Origin: an uncultured Oscillospiraceae bacterium
Lineage (GTDB): Bacteria; Bacillota; Clostridia; Oscillospirales; Oscillospiraceae
Direction of reading: 5' to 3'
Length of the DNA stretch: 42,314 bases
Assembly (NCBI GenBank): GCA_947627285.1
Contig: CANQVL010000021.1
Span: 1-42,314, forward strand
In this document: positions 32,107 to 41,063 of the stretch, piece by piece
How positions within the stretch are numbered: position 1 is the stretch's first letter
Layout of the letters: every line of letters starts with the position of its first letter
Translations under genes and position numbers: made by a program
The notes under the pieces: generated by a model
Databases searched by the model: none
The model's input: the letters and a program-made list of their open reading frames with translations, nothing else
Told to the model about the DNA's origin: nothing

Positions 32107-33030
32107 TCAAAGCAAAAATTCTGTCGAAAGAGCGACCGCCTTCTCAAAATCCGGCGTTTTATTAAAACATATTTTGAGAGGGTCCGGGTAGCGCTTGCAC
32201 CAGCTTATCTGGCGCTTGGCGTAGCGGCGGGACTCGCGCTTGACGCTCTCCACCGCCTCCTCCATCCTGCACTCGCCCCGCAGGGCGGCGCAGATCTCCT
32301 TGTAGCCTATGGCCTGCATGGCGGTGTGGGCGGGGGTGAGGCCCATTCGCAAAAGCCCCTCCACCTCGGAGACGAGCCCGCGCTCCAGCATCTGGTCAAC
32401 CCGCCGGTCGATGCGCCCGTAGAGGTCGGCGCGGCTTTCAAAATCAGTTATGATATAGCGGGCGTCGAACCGGGGCGGGAGCCTTTTCGTCGCCTCGTCG
32501 TGGTCCGAGATGGAGCCGCCGCAGTGTGCTATTTCCAGCGCCCGGACTATGCGCTTTTTGTCGTTGGGGTGGAGCTTTGAAGCCCTGGAGGGGTCGCATT
32601 TTGAAAGCTCGGACAGCATCGCCTCTCCGCCCAGGCGGTCGTATTTTTCAGAAATCTCCGCCCTCAGCGCCGGGTCCTCCGGGCGGGCGGCGAAGTCCCT
32701 GCCGGAGATGAGCGACTCGATGTAAAGCCCCGTGCCGCCCACGATTATGGGGAGCCTGCCTCTCTCCAAAATGTCCTCGCACACCCCTGCGGCGTCGCGC
32801 ACGTAGAGGGAGACGGAGTAAGCCTCAAAGGGGCTCGCCACGTCTATCATGTGGTGGGGAACGCCCTGAGTCTCCTCCGGCGTGGGCTTGGCGGTGCCGA
32901 TGTCCATGTATTTGTACACCTGCATGGAGTCGGCGGATACCACCTCACCGCCCAGAAGCTTGGCGAGCCTCACGCCCAGCGCCGTCTTGCCGGCGGCGGT
33001 GGGGCCTGTTATGACCGCGACACGTCTCAT
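32107..33030 (-). CDS. miaA: tRNA dimethylallyltransferase
   Basis: MiaA adds the dimethylallyl group to A37 of tRNAs that read UNN codons. The 307 residues begin with the P-loop GPTAAGKTALG (8-18), then SADSMQVYKYMDIGTAKP and the tRNA-contacting region TGLYIESLISG. The length is normal. Its start overlaps the mutL stop by four bases (ATGA). MiaB, which acts on the same base next, is encoded in the divergent operon 3 kb away. Confidence 0.97.
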   Translation of the reverse strand: MRRVAVITGPTAAGKTALGVRLAKLLGGEVVSADSMQVYKYMDIGTAKPTPEETQGVPHHMIDVASPFEAYSVSLYVRDAAGVCEDILERGRLPIIVGGTGLYIESLISGRDFAARPEDPALRAEISEKYDRLGGEAMLSELSKCDPSRASKLHPNDKKRIVRALEIAHCGGSISDHDEATKRLPPRFDARYIITDFESRADLYGRIDRRVDQMLERGLVSEVEGLLRMGLTPAHTAMQAIGYKEICAALRGECRMEEAVESVKRESRRYAKRQISWCKRYPDPLKICFNKTPDFEKAVALSTEFLL

Positions 33031-34982
33031 GCTCTCTTAAAGCTCCTGTCCAGCTGGTACTTTGTCAGCTCCAGGGACACGGGTCTGCCGTGGGGACAGT
33101 AGCGGACGGCGCCGGAGAGGACCTTTTCTATGAGCTCCGTAAGCTCCGCAGGCTCCGAGCGCTTGCCGGCCTTTATCGCCGCCTTGCACGCCACGGTGTG
33201 GAGCACCCCGTCGCGCATGGCCTCTATGTCCCGCCTGCCGCCGGTTTTCAGCTTTTCGGCTATCTCCTCCAGCATACCCTCCGGGTCTGAAAGGTCCATG
33301 TCGATGGGCACCTGCCGGAGCGCCACACTGCCGCCGCCGAAGTCCGAGAGCTCAAAGCCCAGCTCCTCCAAAACCGCCTCGTTGTCCATGAGCGTGCCCG
33401 CCGTCTGGGGGTCAAGTCCGCAGACGACGGGGGTCAGCAGCAGCTGGGAGGTCACGTCGTATTTTTTGTTTTTCAGCCTGTCGAAGATCATCCGCTCGTG
33501 GGCGGCGTGCTTGTCGATGAGGAAAATGCTGTCGCCCCGCTCCACGATTATATATGTCGCCAGCGCCTCCCCCACATAGCGCCAGTCGCGCCCCGCGGGG
33601 AGCTCTCGCGAGGAAGTCTCCGGCTCAAGGGGCTTTTCCGGCTCCGGCATGGGGATAAAGGTCTGCGCCTCGCTCAGGCTGTCCCGGAAGGTCAGCGTAT
33701 CCTCCAGCTCAACGCGGTTTTTTTGCGGGGAGGGGGTCCCTATTTCGGCGGGGCGGACGGCGGTTTTGAAGGCGCTGTCCTGCCCGTAGCTTGTGCGGTA
33801 GGTGTCGGCGGTGACGCGCTTATAAAACTCGTCGGCGTTTTTAACGTTTGCCCTGCCCATCATAAAGCCGCCGGAGACGGGCTCCCTCCGCCCCTCCTCC
33901 GGCGCGAACACGCGGCTTCCCGGTATGTCGCGCATGGTGATGTTTTTTGTGACCGCCTCGGTGCCCTTGGATATCTCCAGCTCCTTGGGCGCCTCCTCCC
34001 TGTCCAGCGCGCCCCGCGCCGCCCAGTAGACGGCGTCGAAGACCGCCCGCTCGTCGGCGAAGCGCACCTCCATCTTTGTGGGGTGGACGTTCACATCCAC
34101 GGCGGAGGGGGGCATCTCCAGGTCTATTACGCACACGGGGAATCTGCCGGTAAAGAGGGAGTTTTTGTACGCCTGCTCCACAGCCGCCTGGAGGAGCTTG
34201 GACTTTATGAACCTGCCGTTTATAAAGAAAAACTGCCACGCCCTGTTGCCCCTGGCGGCGGCGGGGGTGGAAACAAAGCCTGTGACGGTCATGCCGTCCA
34301 CCTTGTTCTCCGCGGTCAAAAGCCCCCTGGCAAATTCCCTGCCAAGGGTGCAGTAGGCAGCGGACTGGAGCCTGCCGTCGCCGGGGGTGTGGTACTCCTC
34401 CTTGCCCTCGCGTATGTATTTTATGGAGATCTCGGGGTGGGAGAGGGCGAGGCGCACCACGGCGGTGGTGACGGCGGAGCCCTCCGCCCTGTCGTTTTTC
34501 ATGAATTTCTGCCTTGCCGGGGTGTTGTAAAAGAGGTCGCGCACGTATATCGTGGTCCCCGGGGGACAGCCCACGGGCGATTTGGAGCGCTTCACGCCGC
34601 CGTCCAGAACAAGGCGCGTGCCCTCGGCGGCGCCCCTTTCGCAGGTGACGAGCTCCACGTGGGAGACGCTGGCGATGGCGGCAAGCGCCTCGCCGCGAAA
34701 GCCCAGGGTGCCGATGGCCTCCAGGTCCCGCTCCGTGCGCAGCTTTGAGGTGGCGTGGCGCAAAAACGCCGTCTCCGCGTCCGTCTCCGCTATTCCGCAG
34801 CCGTCGTCGGTGACGCGTATCTCAGCCATTCCGCCGGATTTTATCTCCACGGTGACGGACTTCGCCCCCGCGTCTATTGAGTTCTCCACCAGCTCCTTGA
34901 CCACGGACGCCGGCCTCTCCACAACCTCTCCCGCCGCGATGAGGTCGGCGAGGTGAGGGGGCATTTCATATATCTTAGGCAT
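33027..34982 (-). CDS. mutL: DNA mismatch repair protein MutL
   Basis: The 651 residues have the GHKL ATPase domain at the N-terminus (ELVENSIDAGAKSV, DDGCGI, TLGFRGEALAAI). After a linker, the C-terminal domain has LIDKHAAHERMIFDRL, the variant of the DQHA(X)2E(X)4E endonuclease motif, together with ACKAAIKAGKR and YCPHGRP, which complete the metal site. It is therefore probably a nicking-competent MutL, as expected where MutH is absent. The start is the ATG of MPKIYEMPPHLADLI; an upstream TTG would add four residues. mutS lies in the facing operon. Confidence 0.96.
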   Translation of the reverse strand: MPKIYEMPPHLADLIAAGEVVERPASVVKELVENSIDAGAKSVTVEIKSGGMAEIRVTDDGCGIAETDAETAFLRHATSKLRTERDLEAIGTLGFRGEALAAIASVSHVELVTCERGAAEGTRLVLDGGVKRSKSPVGCPPGTTIYVRDLFYNTPARQKFMKNDRAEGSAVTTAVVRLALSHPEISIKYIREGKEEYHTPGDGRLQSAAYCTLGREFARGLLTAENKVDGMTVTGFVSTPAAARGNRAWQFFFINGRFIKSKLLQAAVEQAYKNSLFTGRFPVCVIDLEMPPSAVDVNVHPTKMEVRFADERAVFDAVYWAARGALDREEAPKELEISKGTEAVTKNITMRDIPGSRVFAPEEGRREPVSGGFMMGRANVKNADEFYKRVTADTYRTSYGQDSAFKTAVRPAEIGTPSPQKNRVELEDTLTFRDSLSEAQTFIPMPEPEKPLEPETSSRELPAGRDWRYVGEALATYIIVERGDSIFLIDKHAAHERMIFDRLKNKKYDVTSQLLLTPVVCGLDPQTAGTLMDNEAVLEELGFELSDFGGGSVALRQVPIDMDLSDPEGMLEEIAEKLKTGGRRDIEAMRDGVLHTVACKAAIKAGKRSEPAELTELIEKVLSGAVRYCPHGRPVSLELTKYQLDRSFKRA

Positions 34983-35013
34983 ATTCAAAACCAACCTTCA
35001 GGTTTTTTTCGGG

Positions 35014-36069
35014 TCATCTGTAAATCCTGGCAAGTCCCTTGACGTTCACCGGGTCCACGTCCATGGTGACCGTATCCCCCACGCGGCACTGGACGTTGGT
35101 GACGTCGAGTATCGTGTACATCATTCCGACCTCGCCGACCACCCGCAGCCTGTCGTTCCCCAGCCTCACGGCGGGGTGGCGGCGGCGGGAGCGTATCAGG
35201 TCCAGAAGGCTCTGCCCCGGCTCCTGGCGGACCATGCCGAAGCCGTGATAGTAGCCCACGGAGACGACAGCGAGCTTCGCCGGCTTTTTCAGCACCGCCG
35301 AGCCCACCCGGTGGCCCTTCTGGAACCAGCCAACCTCCTCTATGCTCGCCTCTATGTACCCCACCCTGGTGAGCCCCGGGGCGGCGTTGCCGGCGACGCG
35401 CCCGGAGAAGGCGGTGCCCACCCGAACGGCGTCTAAAAGGTCAAAGTCATAGGCAAAAAGGGCGGCGGAGTCGCAGATGCTGGCAAGGCCCGTCTCGTAC
35501 TTCTGGGCGTGGAGCTCGTCAAGGACCTTTTTCAGCGCGTCAAGCTGCTGGAGGGTGGACTTCCGGCTCTTCCAGGACTGGGAGTAGGTGGAGAACACGC
35601 CAACCACGGCGAGATTTGCCATGTATTGGTAGACGGACGTTATCTTGTCCATCTCCTTGGGGGTGAAGCCGTAGCGTCCGAGGCCGGTGTCTATCTTTAT
35701 CTGCACCTCGCAAACCGTCTTTCGGCGCTGTGCAAGGCCGTTGAGGACGACCGCCGCCTCGTAGGAGCCCACGGTGCATATGACGTTGAGGTCAATAAGC
35801 TCCTCAAGCTCCTGCTCGTCGGCTGTGGAGCGGAGCATCATCAGCGTCTCCTCGGTAAAGCCGCCGGAGCGCAGGGTCTTGGCGTCCCTGGGGTCGGAGA
35901 CGGCGAAGGTGCGTATCCCCTCCTCGCGCAGTATTTTCGCGGTGGCGAGTATGCCCAGCCCGAAGGCGTCGCCGGTGAGGTCCGCCCAAATCTGCGCGCC
36001 CCTGGCGCGGGCCTTGACCGCCTCCAAATTCGCCTTTATCGCCTTTCTGTCTATGATGAGATTCTTCAT
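35014..36069 (-). CDS. Alanine racemase-like protein lacking both catalytic residues
   Basis: The 351 residues show the fold-type III barrel and C-terminal beta domain of alanine racemase: KIDTGLGRYGFTPKEM, SICDSAALFAYDFDLLDAVRVG and VSVGYYHGFGMVRQEPG. However, the PLP-lysine motif (V-V-K-A-D-A-Y-G-H-G) is replaced by LTGDAFGLG, so Thr32 stands where the lysine should be. The region of the catalytic Tyr265 (SYGATY) reads RVGSAVL, and CMD reads GMM. It is thus probably not a racemase. It is a full-length, SD-preceded gene (GGGGGGA) at the head of the mutL-miaA-hfq operon, so it is not a decaying pseudogene. Binding or regulation is possible; no true function can be assigned. Confidence 0.75.
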   Translation of the reverse strand: MKNLIIDRKAIKANLEAVKARARGAQIWADLTGDAFGLGILATAKILREEGIRTFAVSDPRDAKTLRSGGFTEETLMMLRSTADEQELEELIDLNVICTVGSYEAAVVLNGLAQRRKTVCEVQIKIDTGLGRYGFTPKEMDKITSVYQYMANLAVVGVFSTYSQSWKSRKSTLQQLDALKKVLDELHAQKYETGLASICDSAALFAYDFDLLDAVRVGTAFSGRVAGNAAPGLTRVGYIEASIEEVGWFQKGHRVGSAVLKKPAKLAVVSVGYYHGFGMVRQEPGQSLLDLIRSRRRHPAVRLGNDRLRVVGEVGMMYTILDVTNVQCRVGDTVTMDVDPVNVKGLARIYR

Positions 36070-36119
36070 ATCTGTCCCCCCTGGCGCTCGGAAAAGCACA
36101 AATTTACCATCTTAAAATT

Positions 36120-36148
36120 ATTATACATCATATGGCTTGTAAAATCCA
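36120..36148 (-). promoter_or_regulatory. Promoter of the alr-like / mutL / miaA / hfq operon
   Basis: TATAAT (36125..36120) with a weaker -35 TGGATT (36148..36143) at 17 bases reads leftward. It overlaps the divergent miaB promoter. Confidence 0.5.
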
Positions 36149-36165
36149 CAGAAATTTGTTAAAAT
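36137..36165 (+). promoter_or_regulatory. Promoter of miaB-mutS
   Basis: TTGTAA (36137-36142), a 17-base spacer and TAAAAT (36160-36165) give a start near 36172, which rules out in-frame start codons further upstream. Confidence 0.6.
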
Positions 36166-36196
36166 ATACGCACTATTGTTTATGGAGATCATTGAC

Positions 36197-37600
36197 GTGA
36201 ACGTAAAGAGAATCGAAACCTCCGAAAAGGACCTTGCCCGCCAGAGGGGGATAATGGAGCGCGTGGCGGAGATGAACGCGTCTCTCGCCGCCCCTCCCCT
36301 GGCGCTGGTGGACACCTACGGCTGCCAGCAGAACGAGGCGGACAGCGAAAAGCTCCGGGGTATGCTGAGGACCATGGGCTATGAGCTGACAGCTGACGAG
36401 TACGCCGCCGACGTCATCGTAATCAACACCTGCGCGGTGCGTGAGCACGCGGAGCAGCGCGTCCTGGGGAACGTGGGCGCACTCACGCACACGAAAAGGG
36501 CGAAGCCCTCCCAGATAATATGCCTTTGCGGGTGCATGATGCAGGAGCCCGGCATGGCGGAGAGGATAAAAAGCTCCTACTCCCACGTGCGCGTGGTCTT
36601 CGGTCCACACGAGCTGTGGCGGTTCCCGGAGTTCCTTTTGAGCCAGCTTAACGGCGGGAAGAGGATTTTTGAGACCTCCCCCTCCGACGGCTGTGTCACC
36701 GAGGGGCTCCCCTCGGCGCGGGACAGCTCCGTCAAGGCGTGGTTGCCCGTTATGTACGGGTGCAACAACTTCTGCTCCTACTGCATAGTCCCCTATGTGC
36801 GCGGGAGAGAGAGGTCGAGGCGCGCCGGGGACGTTCTGCGCGAGGCAAAGGAGCTTGCCGCCGCGGGGTACAGGGACATAACCCTTTTGGGGCAGAACGT
36901 GAACTCCTACGGCAAGGACCTGGACGAGGGCGTGGATTTTTCGGACCTTATCGCCGAGATCAACGACATACCCGGCGACTTTGTGATCCGCTTCATGACA
37001 AGCCACCCCAAGGACGCGGGGGAAAAGCTCTTTTCCACCATGGCAAAATGCGAAAAGTGCGCGCGGCACATACACCTCCCCTTCCAGTCCGGCTCGAACA
37101 GGGTGCTCTCCGCCATGAACCGGCGGTACACCAGGGAGGACTACCTGGAGCTTATCCGCACCGCGCGCCGTCTCATGCCGGACGTGGTAATAACCTCCGA
37201 CGTGATTGTAGGCTTTCCCGGCGAGACGGAGGAGGAATTTGAGGAGACGCTTTCGCTGGTGGAGGAGGTGCGCTTCGACGCGCTTTTCACCTTCATCTTC
37301 TCCCCCCGCCGGGGCACTCCCGCCGCCTCCATGCCGGACCCCTTCACCCGCGAGGAGAAGCAGCGCCGCTTTGACAGGCTCATCGAGCTGCAAAACTCCG
37401 TCTCCGAGGAGAAGCACAGGTCCTATGTGGGCTCGGTACAGCGGGTGCTCATCGACGGGGCCGAGGGGGAATGCCTGACCTCCCGCACCTCCGGCGGAAG
37501 GCTCGTAAGGCTCAAGGCCGGCGGGGAGAAAATAGGCTCCTTCCAGAACGTCAGGATAACCGGCAGCAACACCTGGGCGCTGTACGGGGAGATAATTTAA
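36197..37600 (+). CDS. miaB: tRNA-2-methylthio-N6-dimethylallyladenosine synthase
   Basis: MiaB adds the methylthio group to the isopentenyl-A37 made by MiaA. The 467 residues have an N-terminal MTTase domain with cluster ligands Cys43, Cys79 and Cys113, a radical SAM motif Cys189-x3-Cys193-x2-Cys196 (YGCNNFCSYC) and a C-terminal TRAM domain. I prefer GTG at 36197: GGAGAT ends 7 bases upstream, while TTG 36176 and ATG 36182 sit too close to the predicted transcript start to have an SD. The name could also fit the MtaB relative, but YCIVPYVRGRERSR favours MiaB. Confidence 0.93.
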   Translation: MNVKRIETSEKDLARQRGIMERVAEMNASLAAPPLALVDTYGCQQNEADSEKLRGMLRTMGYELTADEYAADVIVINTCAVREHAEQRVLGNVGALTHTKRAKPSQIICLCGCMMQEPGMAERIKSSYSHVRVVFGPHELWRFPEFLLSQLNGGKRIFETSPSDGCVTEGLPSARDSSVKAWLPVMYGCNNFCSYCIVPYVRGRERSRRAGDVLREAKELAAAGYRDITLLGQNVNSYGKDLDEGVDFSDLIAEINDIPGDFVIRFMTSHPKDAGEKLFSTMAKCEKCARHIHLPFQSGSNRVLSAMNRRYTREDYLELIRTARRLMPDVVITSDVIVGFPGETEEEFEETLSLVEEVRFDALFTFIFSPRRGTPAASMPDPFTREEKQRRFDRLIELQNSVSEEKHRSYVGSVQRVLIDGAEGECLTSRTSGGRLVRLKAGGEKIGSFQNVRITGSNTWALYGEII

Positions 37601-37636
37601 GCGGCGGACCGCCGCGCGCAGAAGGAGGGCGGAATT

Positions 37637-40237
37637 ATGGCGGAGATCACCCCCATGATGAAGCAATATAACGACATAAAGGCTCAGCACGGAGACTGCA
37701 TCCTCTTTTTCCGCCTGGGCGATTTTTACGAGATGTTCGACGAGGACGCGAAGGTCGCCTCAAGGGAGCTGGACCTTATGCTCACCACCAGGGACAGGTC
37801 AAAGGAGAAGGAGGACCGGGTGCCCATGTGCGGCGTGCCCTACCACTCCTCCGAGGCGTACATAGGGCGGCTCATAGCCAAGGGCTACAAGGTCGCCATC
37901 TGCGAGCAGATGGAGGACCCGGCGCTGGCAAAGGGGCTGGTGGACCGGGACGTGATACGCATAATAACCCCCGGCACCGCCACCGACGCCTCCATGCTCC
38001 GGGAGGGCGCCGCCAACTACATAGGCTCCATATACATCGACGACGCGGGCGCGGCGGTGTGCTTCGCCGACGTCTCCACCGGCGAGATATGCGCCCGCTC
38101 CTTTGACGCCGGCTCCTCCGTGCGGATAATAAACGAGCTGGGCAGGTTCTCCCCCTCGGAGCTGGTGCTCAACTCCGGCGCGGCGGAGAGCGTGGACCTG
38201 ACGGCGATATTGAAGTCCTACTTCCACACCCTGACACAGACGGCGGACGGGCGCTTCGAGTACGCCGCCGCCGAGGCCGCCGTGTGCCGCCAGTTCAAGA
38301 CCGACAGCCTTGACGAGCTGGGGCTGGGACGTGAGACGCAGGCGGTGCGGGCGATAGGCGCGCTCCTCTCTTACCTTGAGGAGACGCAGAAAACCGACCT
38401 TTCGTACATAAGCAAGCTGGACTTTTACACCGACGGGCGGTACATGGAGCTGGACCTCCAGACCCTTCGGAACATGGAGCTCCTTTACAACATGCGCACC
38501 CGGGAAAAGCGCGGAAGTCTCCTGTGGGTCATGGACAAGACAAAGACGCCCATGGGCTCCCGCCTCATACGCTCCTGGGTGGCAAGGCCGCTTTTGTCCC
38601 TGGCGCCCATTCACCGCAGGCTCGCGGCGGTGAACGAGCTTTACTCCGACAGCGTCGCCCGGGGCGAGCTCATATCGGTCCTTCGCGGCGTAGGCGACAT
38701 CGAGCGCATAATCGGCAAGACCGTCTACGGGACGGTGAACTGCCGCGATCTCAAGGCGCTTGCCTCCTCGATCGAAAAGATACCGGAGCTTTTGGAGCTC
38801 CTCGCCCCCATGTTCTCCCCGCTCATGCAGGAGATAAAGTCCATGGATGCCCTGGCGGACATAAAAAAGCTGATAGACGACACCGTATGCGACGATCCCC
38901 CCGTCTCCGTCCGCGACGGCGGCATGATCCGCGCGGGCTTCGACCCGGAGGTGGACAGGCTCAACTCCCTTTTGGGCGGCAGTAAAAAGGCGCTGGCGGA
39001 AATAGAGGCGCGGGAGAAGGCCCGCACCGGCAAAAAGCTGCGCGTGAGCTACAACAAGGTCTTCGGGTACTACATTGAGATCCCCCGCGCCCAGTCTGAG
39101 GACGTGCCGGAGGACTACATTCGCAAGCAGACGCTGGTGAACTGCGAGAGGTTCATAACCGAGGAGCTGAAGAACTTGGAGGAGGAGCTTCTCACCGCCG
39201 GCGAGCGGGTGACGGACCTTGAATACCGCATATTCTCCAAGCTCCGCCGGGACATCGCCGAACAGGTGTTGCGCGTCCAGTCCACGGCCCAGGAGATAGC
39301 CTCCCTGGACGTGCTTTGCTCCTTCGCCCAGTGCGCCGCGGATTATAACTGGTGCCGCCCCGAGGTCACCGCCGACGGCGGCATAGACATAGTGGACGGG
39401 CGGCACCCCGTGGTGGAGCTCACCCAAAAGGACACCCTCTTTGTCCCCAACGACGCCCACCTCAACTCCCGCGACGCCTGCACTGCCATAATCACGGGCC
39501 CCAACATGGCGGGCAAATCCACATATATGCGCCAGACCGCCCTCATCTGCCTCATGGCGCAGATAGGCTCCTTCGTCCCCGCCCGCTCGGCGTCCGTGGG
39601 GCTCCTGGACCGGGTCTTCACCCGCATAGGCGCCTCCGACGACCTGTCCGGCGGAATGTCCACCTTCATGGTGGAGATGAGCGAGGTGGCGTCCATTCTG
39701 AAAAACGCCACTTCCCGCTCCCTCATACTCCTGGACGAGATAGGCCGCGGCACCTCCACCTATGACGGCATGGCAATCGCCCGCGCCGTACTGGAATACT
39801 GCGCCGACAGAAGGCGTCTGGGCGCAAAGACCATGTTCGCCACCCACTACCACGAGCTCACCGCCCTGGAGGGGCAGGTGCCCGGCGTGAAAAACTACAA
39901 CATCTCCGCCAAAAAGCGGGGCGAGGACATAATATTCCTGCGCAAGATAGTCCCCGGCGGCGCCGACGACAGCTACGGCGTGGAGGTCGCGCACCTGGCG
40001 GGCGTCCCGGAGAGCGTGATAAAGCGCGCAAAGTCCGTGCTCAGGGACCTTACCGAGGGCAAAACCCCCGAGGTCAAGACCCGCCGCTCCGAATCGCCGG
40101 ACCCGGGGCAGATCTCCCTGGGCTCCATGGCCTCCGACGAGGTATCGGAGATACTTCGCGGGCTGGACCTCAACACGATAACGGGGCTTGAGGCCCTGAA
40201 CCTCCTCAACACTCTCAAAAAGAAGGTGACAGCGTGA
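37637..40237 (+). CDS. mutS: DNA mismatch repair protein MutS
   Basis: The 866-residue MutS1 protein recognises mispairs and recruits MutL. Visible parts are the mismatch-binding FxE-type motif (RLGDFYEMFDEDA, near 31-43), the connector and lever domains, the Walker A TGPNMAGKST (620-629, Lys627), the Walker B LILLDEIGRGTST and the HTH-like C-terminus. An SD AAGGAGGG precedes the ATG. The 36-base gap after miaB and GTGA overlap with the next gene make one operon. Confidence 0.98.
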   Translation: MAEITPMMKQYNDIKAQHGDCILFFRLGDFYEMFDEDAKVASRELDLMLTTRDRSKEKEDRVPMCGVPYHSSEAYIGRLIAKGYKVAICEQMEDPALAKGLVDRDVIRIITPGTATDASMLREGAANYIGSIYIDDAGAAVCFADVSTGEICARSFDAGSSVRIINELGRFSPSELVLNSGAAESVDLTAILKSYFHTLTQTADGRFEYAAAEAAVCRQFKTDSLDELGLGRETQAVRAIGALLSYLEETQKTDLSYISKLDFYTDGRYMELDLQTLRNMELLYNMRTREKRGSLLWVMDKTKTPMGSRLIRSWVARPLLSLAPIHRRLAAVNELYSDSVARGELISVLRGVGDIERIIGKTVYGTVNCRDLKALASSIEKIPELLELLAPMFSPLMQEIKSMDALADIKKLIDDTVCDDPPVSVRDGGMIRAGFDPEVDRLNSLLGGSKKALAEIEAREKARTGKKLRVSYNKVFGYYIEIPRAQSEDVPEDYIRKQTLVNCERFITEELKNLEEELLTAGERVTDLEYRIFSKLRRDIAEQVLRVQSTAQEIASLDVLCSFAQCAADYNWCRPEVTADGGIDIVDGRHPVVELTQKDTLFVPNDAHLNSRDACTAIITGPNMAGKSTYMRQTALICLMAQIGSFVPARSASVGLLDRVFTRIGASDDLSGGMSTFMVEMSEVASILKNATSRSLILLDEIGRGTSTYDGMAIARAVLEYCADRRRLGAKTMFATHYHELTALEGQVPGVKNYNISAKKRGEDIIFLRKIVPGGADDSYGVEVAHLAGVPESVIKRAKSVLRDLTEGKTPEVKTRRSESPDPGQISLGSMASDEVSEILRGLDLNTITGLEALNLLNTLKKKVTA

Positions 40238-40959
40238 GCGGTAAAAAAAGGACCGGCGGCGGCTTTCCCTACCCCATGAACCGGGTGGAGCTCATCGTCG
40301 GCTGGATGTATGTTTTTGTCCATATGTTCGCCCTGTCCTATATCCTGGCGGCGCTGAACACCTGGGTCTTCCCCCTGCTGGGCTTCCGTCTGGGTGAGAC
40401 CTGGCTCAATTTGCTTTATTACGCCTTCGGCTTTGTGTTCCTGCTGGGCTTTTTGTTCCACTACCTGCGGGAGACCTTCGCGGATATGTGCTCCAACTTC
40501 GCCGCCACAGTGGTGGCGGTGATACTGGGCTTCGTGGCGTATGTTCTGCTTTCAAACATCGTCGCCTTCGGGCTCCGGTTCTTCCTGGAAAACCTGACGA
40601 ATCCCAACTCCGCCGCCGTCAACGCCACCACAAAGCTCAACCCCAACAAAATGCTTGTCATAGGTGTGCTCCTTGCTCCGGTGGTGGAGGAGACGCTTTT
40701 CCGCGGCGTGGTCTTCGGCTCCCTGCGGCGCAAAAACGCCATCCTCGCCTACGCCGTCTCCACGGTGCTGTTCGCCATATACCACCTGTGGAGCTACCTT
40801 GTCCACGACTTCCAGCCCTCCCTGCTCCTCTACCTCCTCCAGTACCTCCCCGCCGGCCTCGTCCTGGGCTGGGCCTACGACTACTCCAAAACCCTCTGGG
40901 CCCCCGTCTTCCTCCACATGATGATAAACTACGTGGTCATGACGGTACAAATAGGATAG
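40234..40959 (+). CDS. CPBP-family intramembrane metalloprotease
   Basis: The 241-residue polytopic protein (about six helices) belongs to the CAAX prenyl protease-like / Abi family. The active-site motifs are intact: EETLFR (Glu152, Glu153, Arg157), His184 in FAIYHLW, and His228/Asn232 in FLHMMINY. The substrate is unknown; members process membrane proteins or give bacteriocin self-immunity. It starts at GTG overlapping the mutS stop (GTGA), so translation is coupled to mutS. It ends inside the palindrome that begins element copy 5. Confidence 0.9.
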   Translation: MSGKKRTGGGFPYPMNRVELIVGWMYVFVHMFALSYILAALNTWVFPLLGFRLGETWLNLLYYAFGFVFLLGFLFHYLRETFADMCSNFAATVVAVILGFVAYVLLSNIVAFGLRFFLENLTNPNSAAVNATTKLNPNKMLVIGVLLAPVVEETLFRGVVFGSLRRKNAILAYAVSTVLFAIYHLWSYLVHDFQPSLLLYLLQYLPAGLVLGWAYDYSKTLWAPVFLHMMINYVVMTVQIG

Positions 40960-41030
40960 TCCGAAAAGGGCTGCGCCCTTTCCGGACTAAGGGGAATTTG
41001 CGGAAAAATATTTATGAGCTTTTTGACAAG
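40957..41030 (+). repeat. Composite gene-end element, copy 5 (internally deleted)
   Basis: H1 (40957-40971 / 40975-40989, loop TGC, one A-C mismatch) starts exactly at the TAG stop of the CPBP gene. The linker AAGGGGAATTTGCGG follows directly with GGAAAAATATTTATGAGCTT, which corresponds to the right arm of H4 and the tail of copy 1. H2, H3 and the left arm of H4 are missing. The tail TTTTTGACAAGCTG leads into the terminator hairpin at 41031. Confidence 0.75.
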
Positions 41031-41059
41031 CTGAGAGGACGGCGGTGCCGTCCTCTCAG
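41031..41059. terminator. Terminator hairpin between the CPBP and M23 genes
   Basis: A perfect 13-bp stem CTGAGAGGACGGC / GCCGTCCTCTCAG with a three-base loop is followed by TCTTTTACTTT on the plus strand. It could end the mutS operon; the T-run is poor on the minus strand. Confidence 0.8.
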
Positions 41060-41063
41060 TCTT

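Noticed and set aside
37799-39994. Open frame of 731 codons on the minus strand, antisense to mutS; similar long frames at 14341-15396 (+), 21882-23348 (-), 26405-27166 (+), 33498-34748 (+), 36173-37690 (-), 6093-7277 (+)
   Set aside because: These are shadows of GC-rich genes with biased third positions. Their translations are His/Val/Gly/Arg-rich without domains, they lack SD sequences, and each lies opposite a clear conserved gene.
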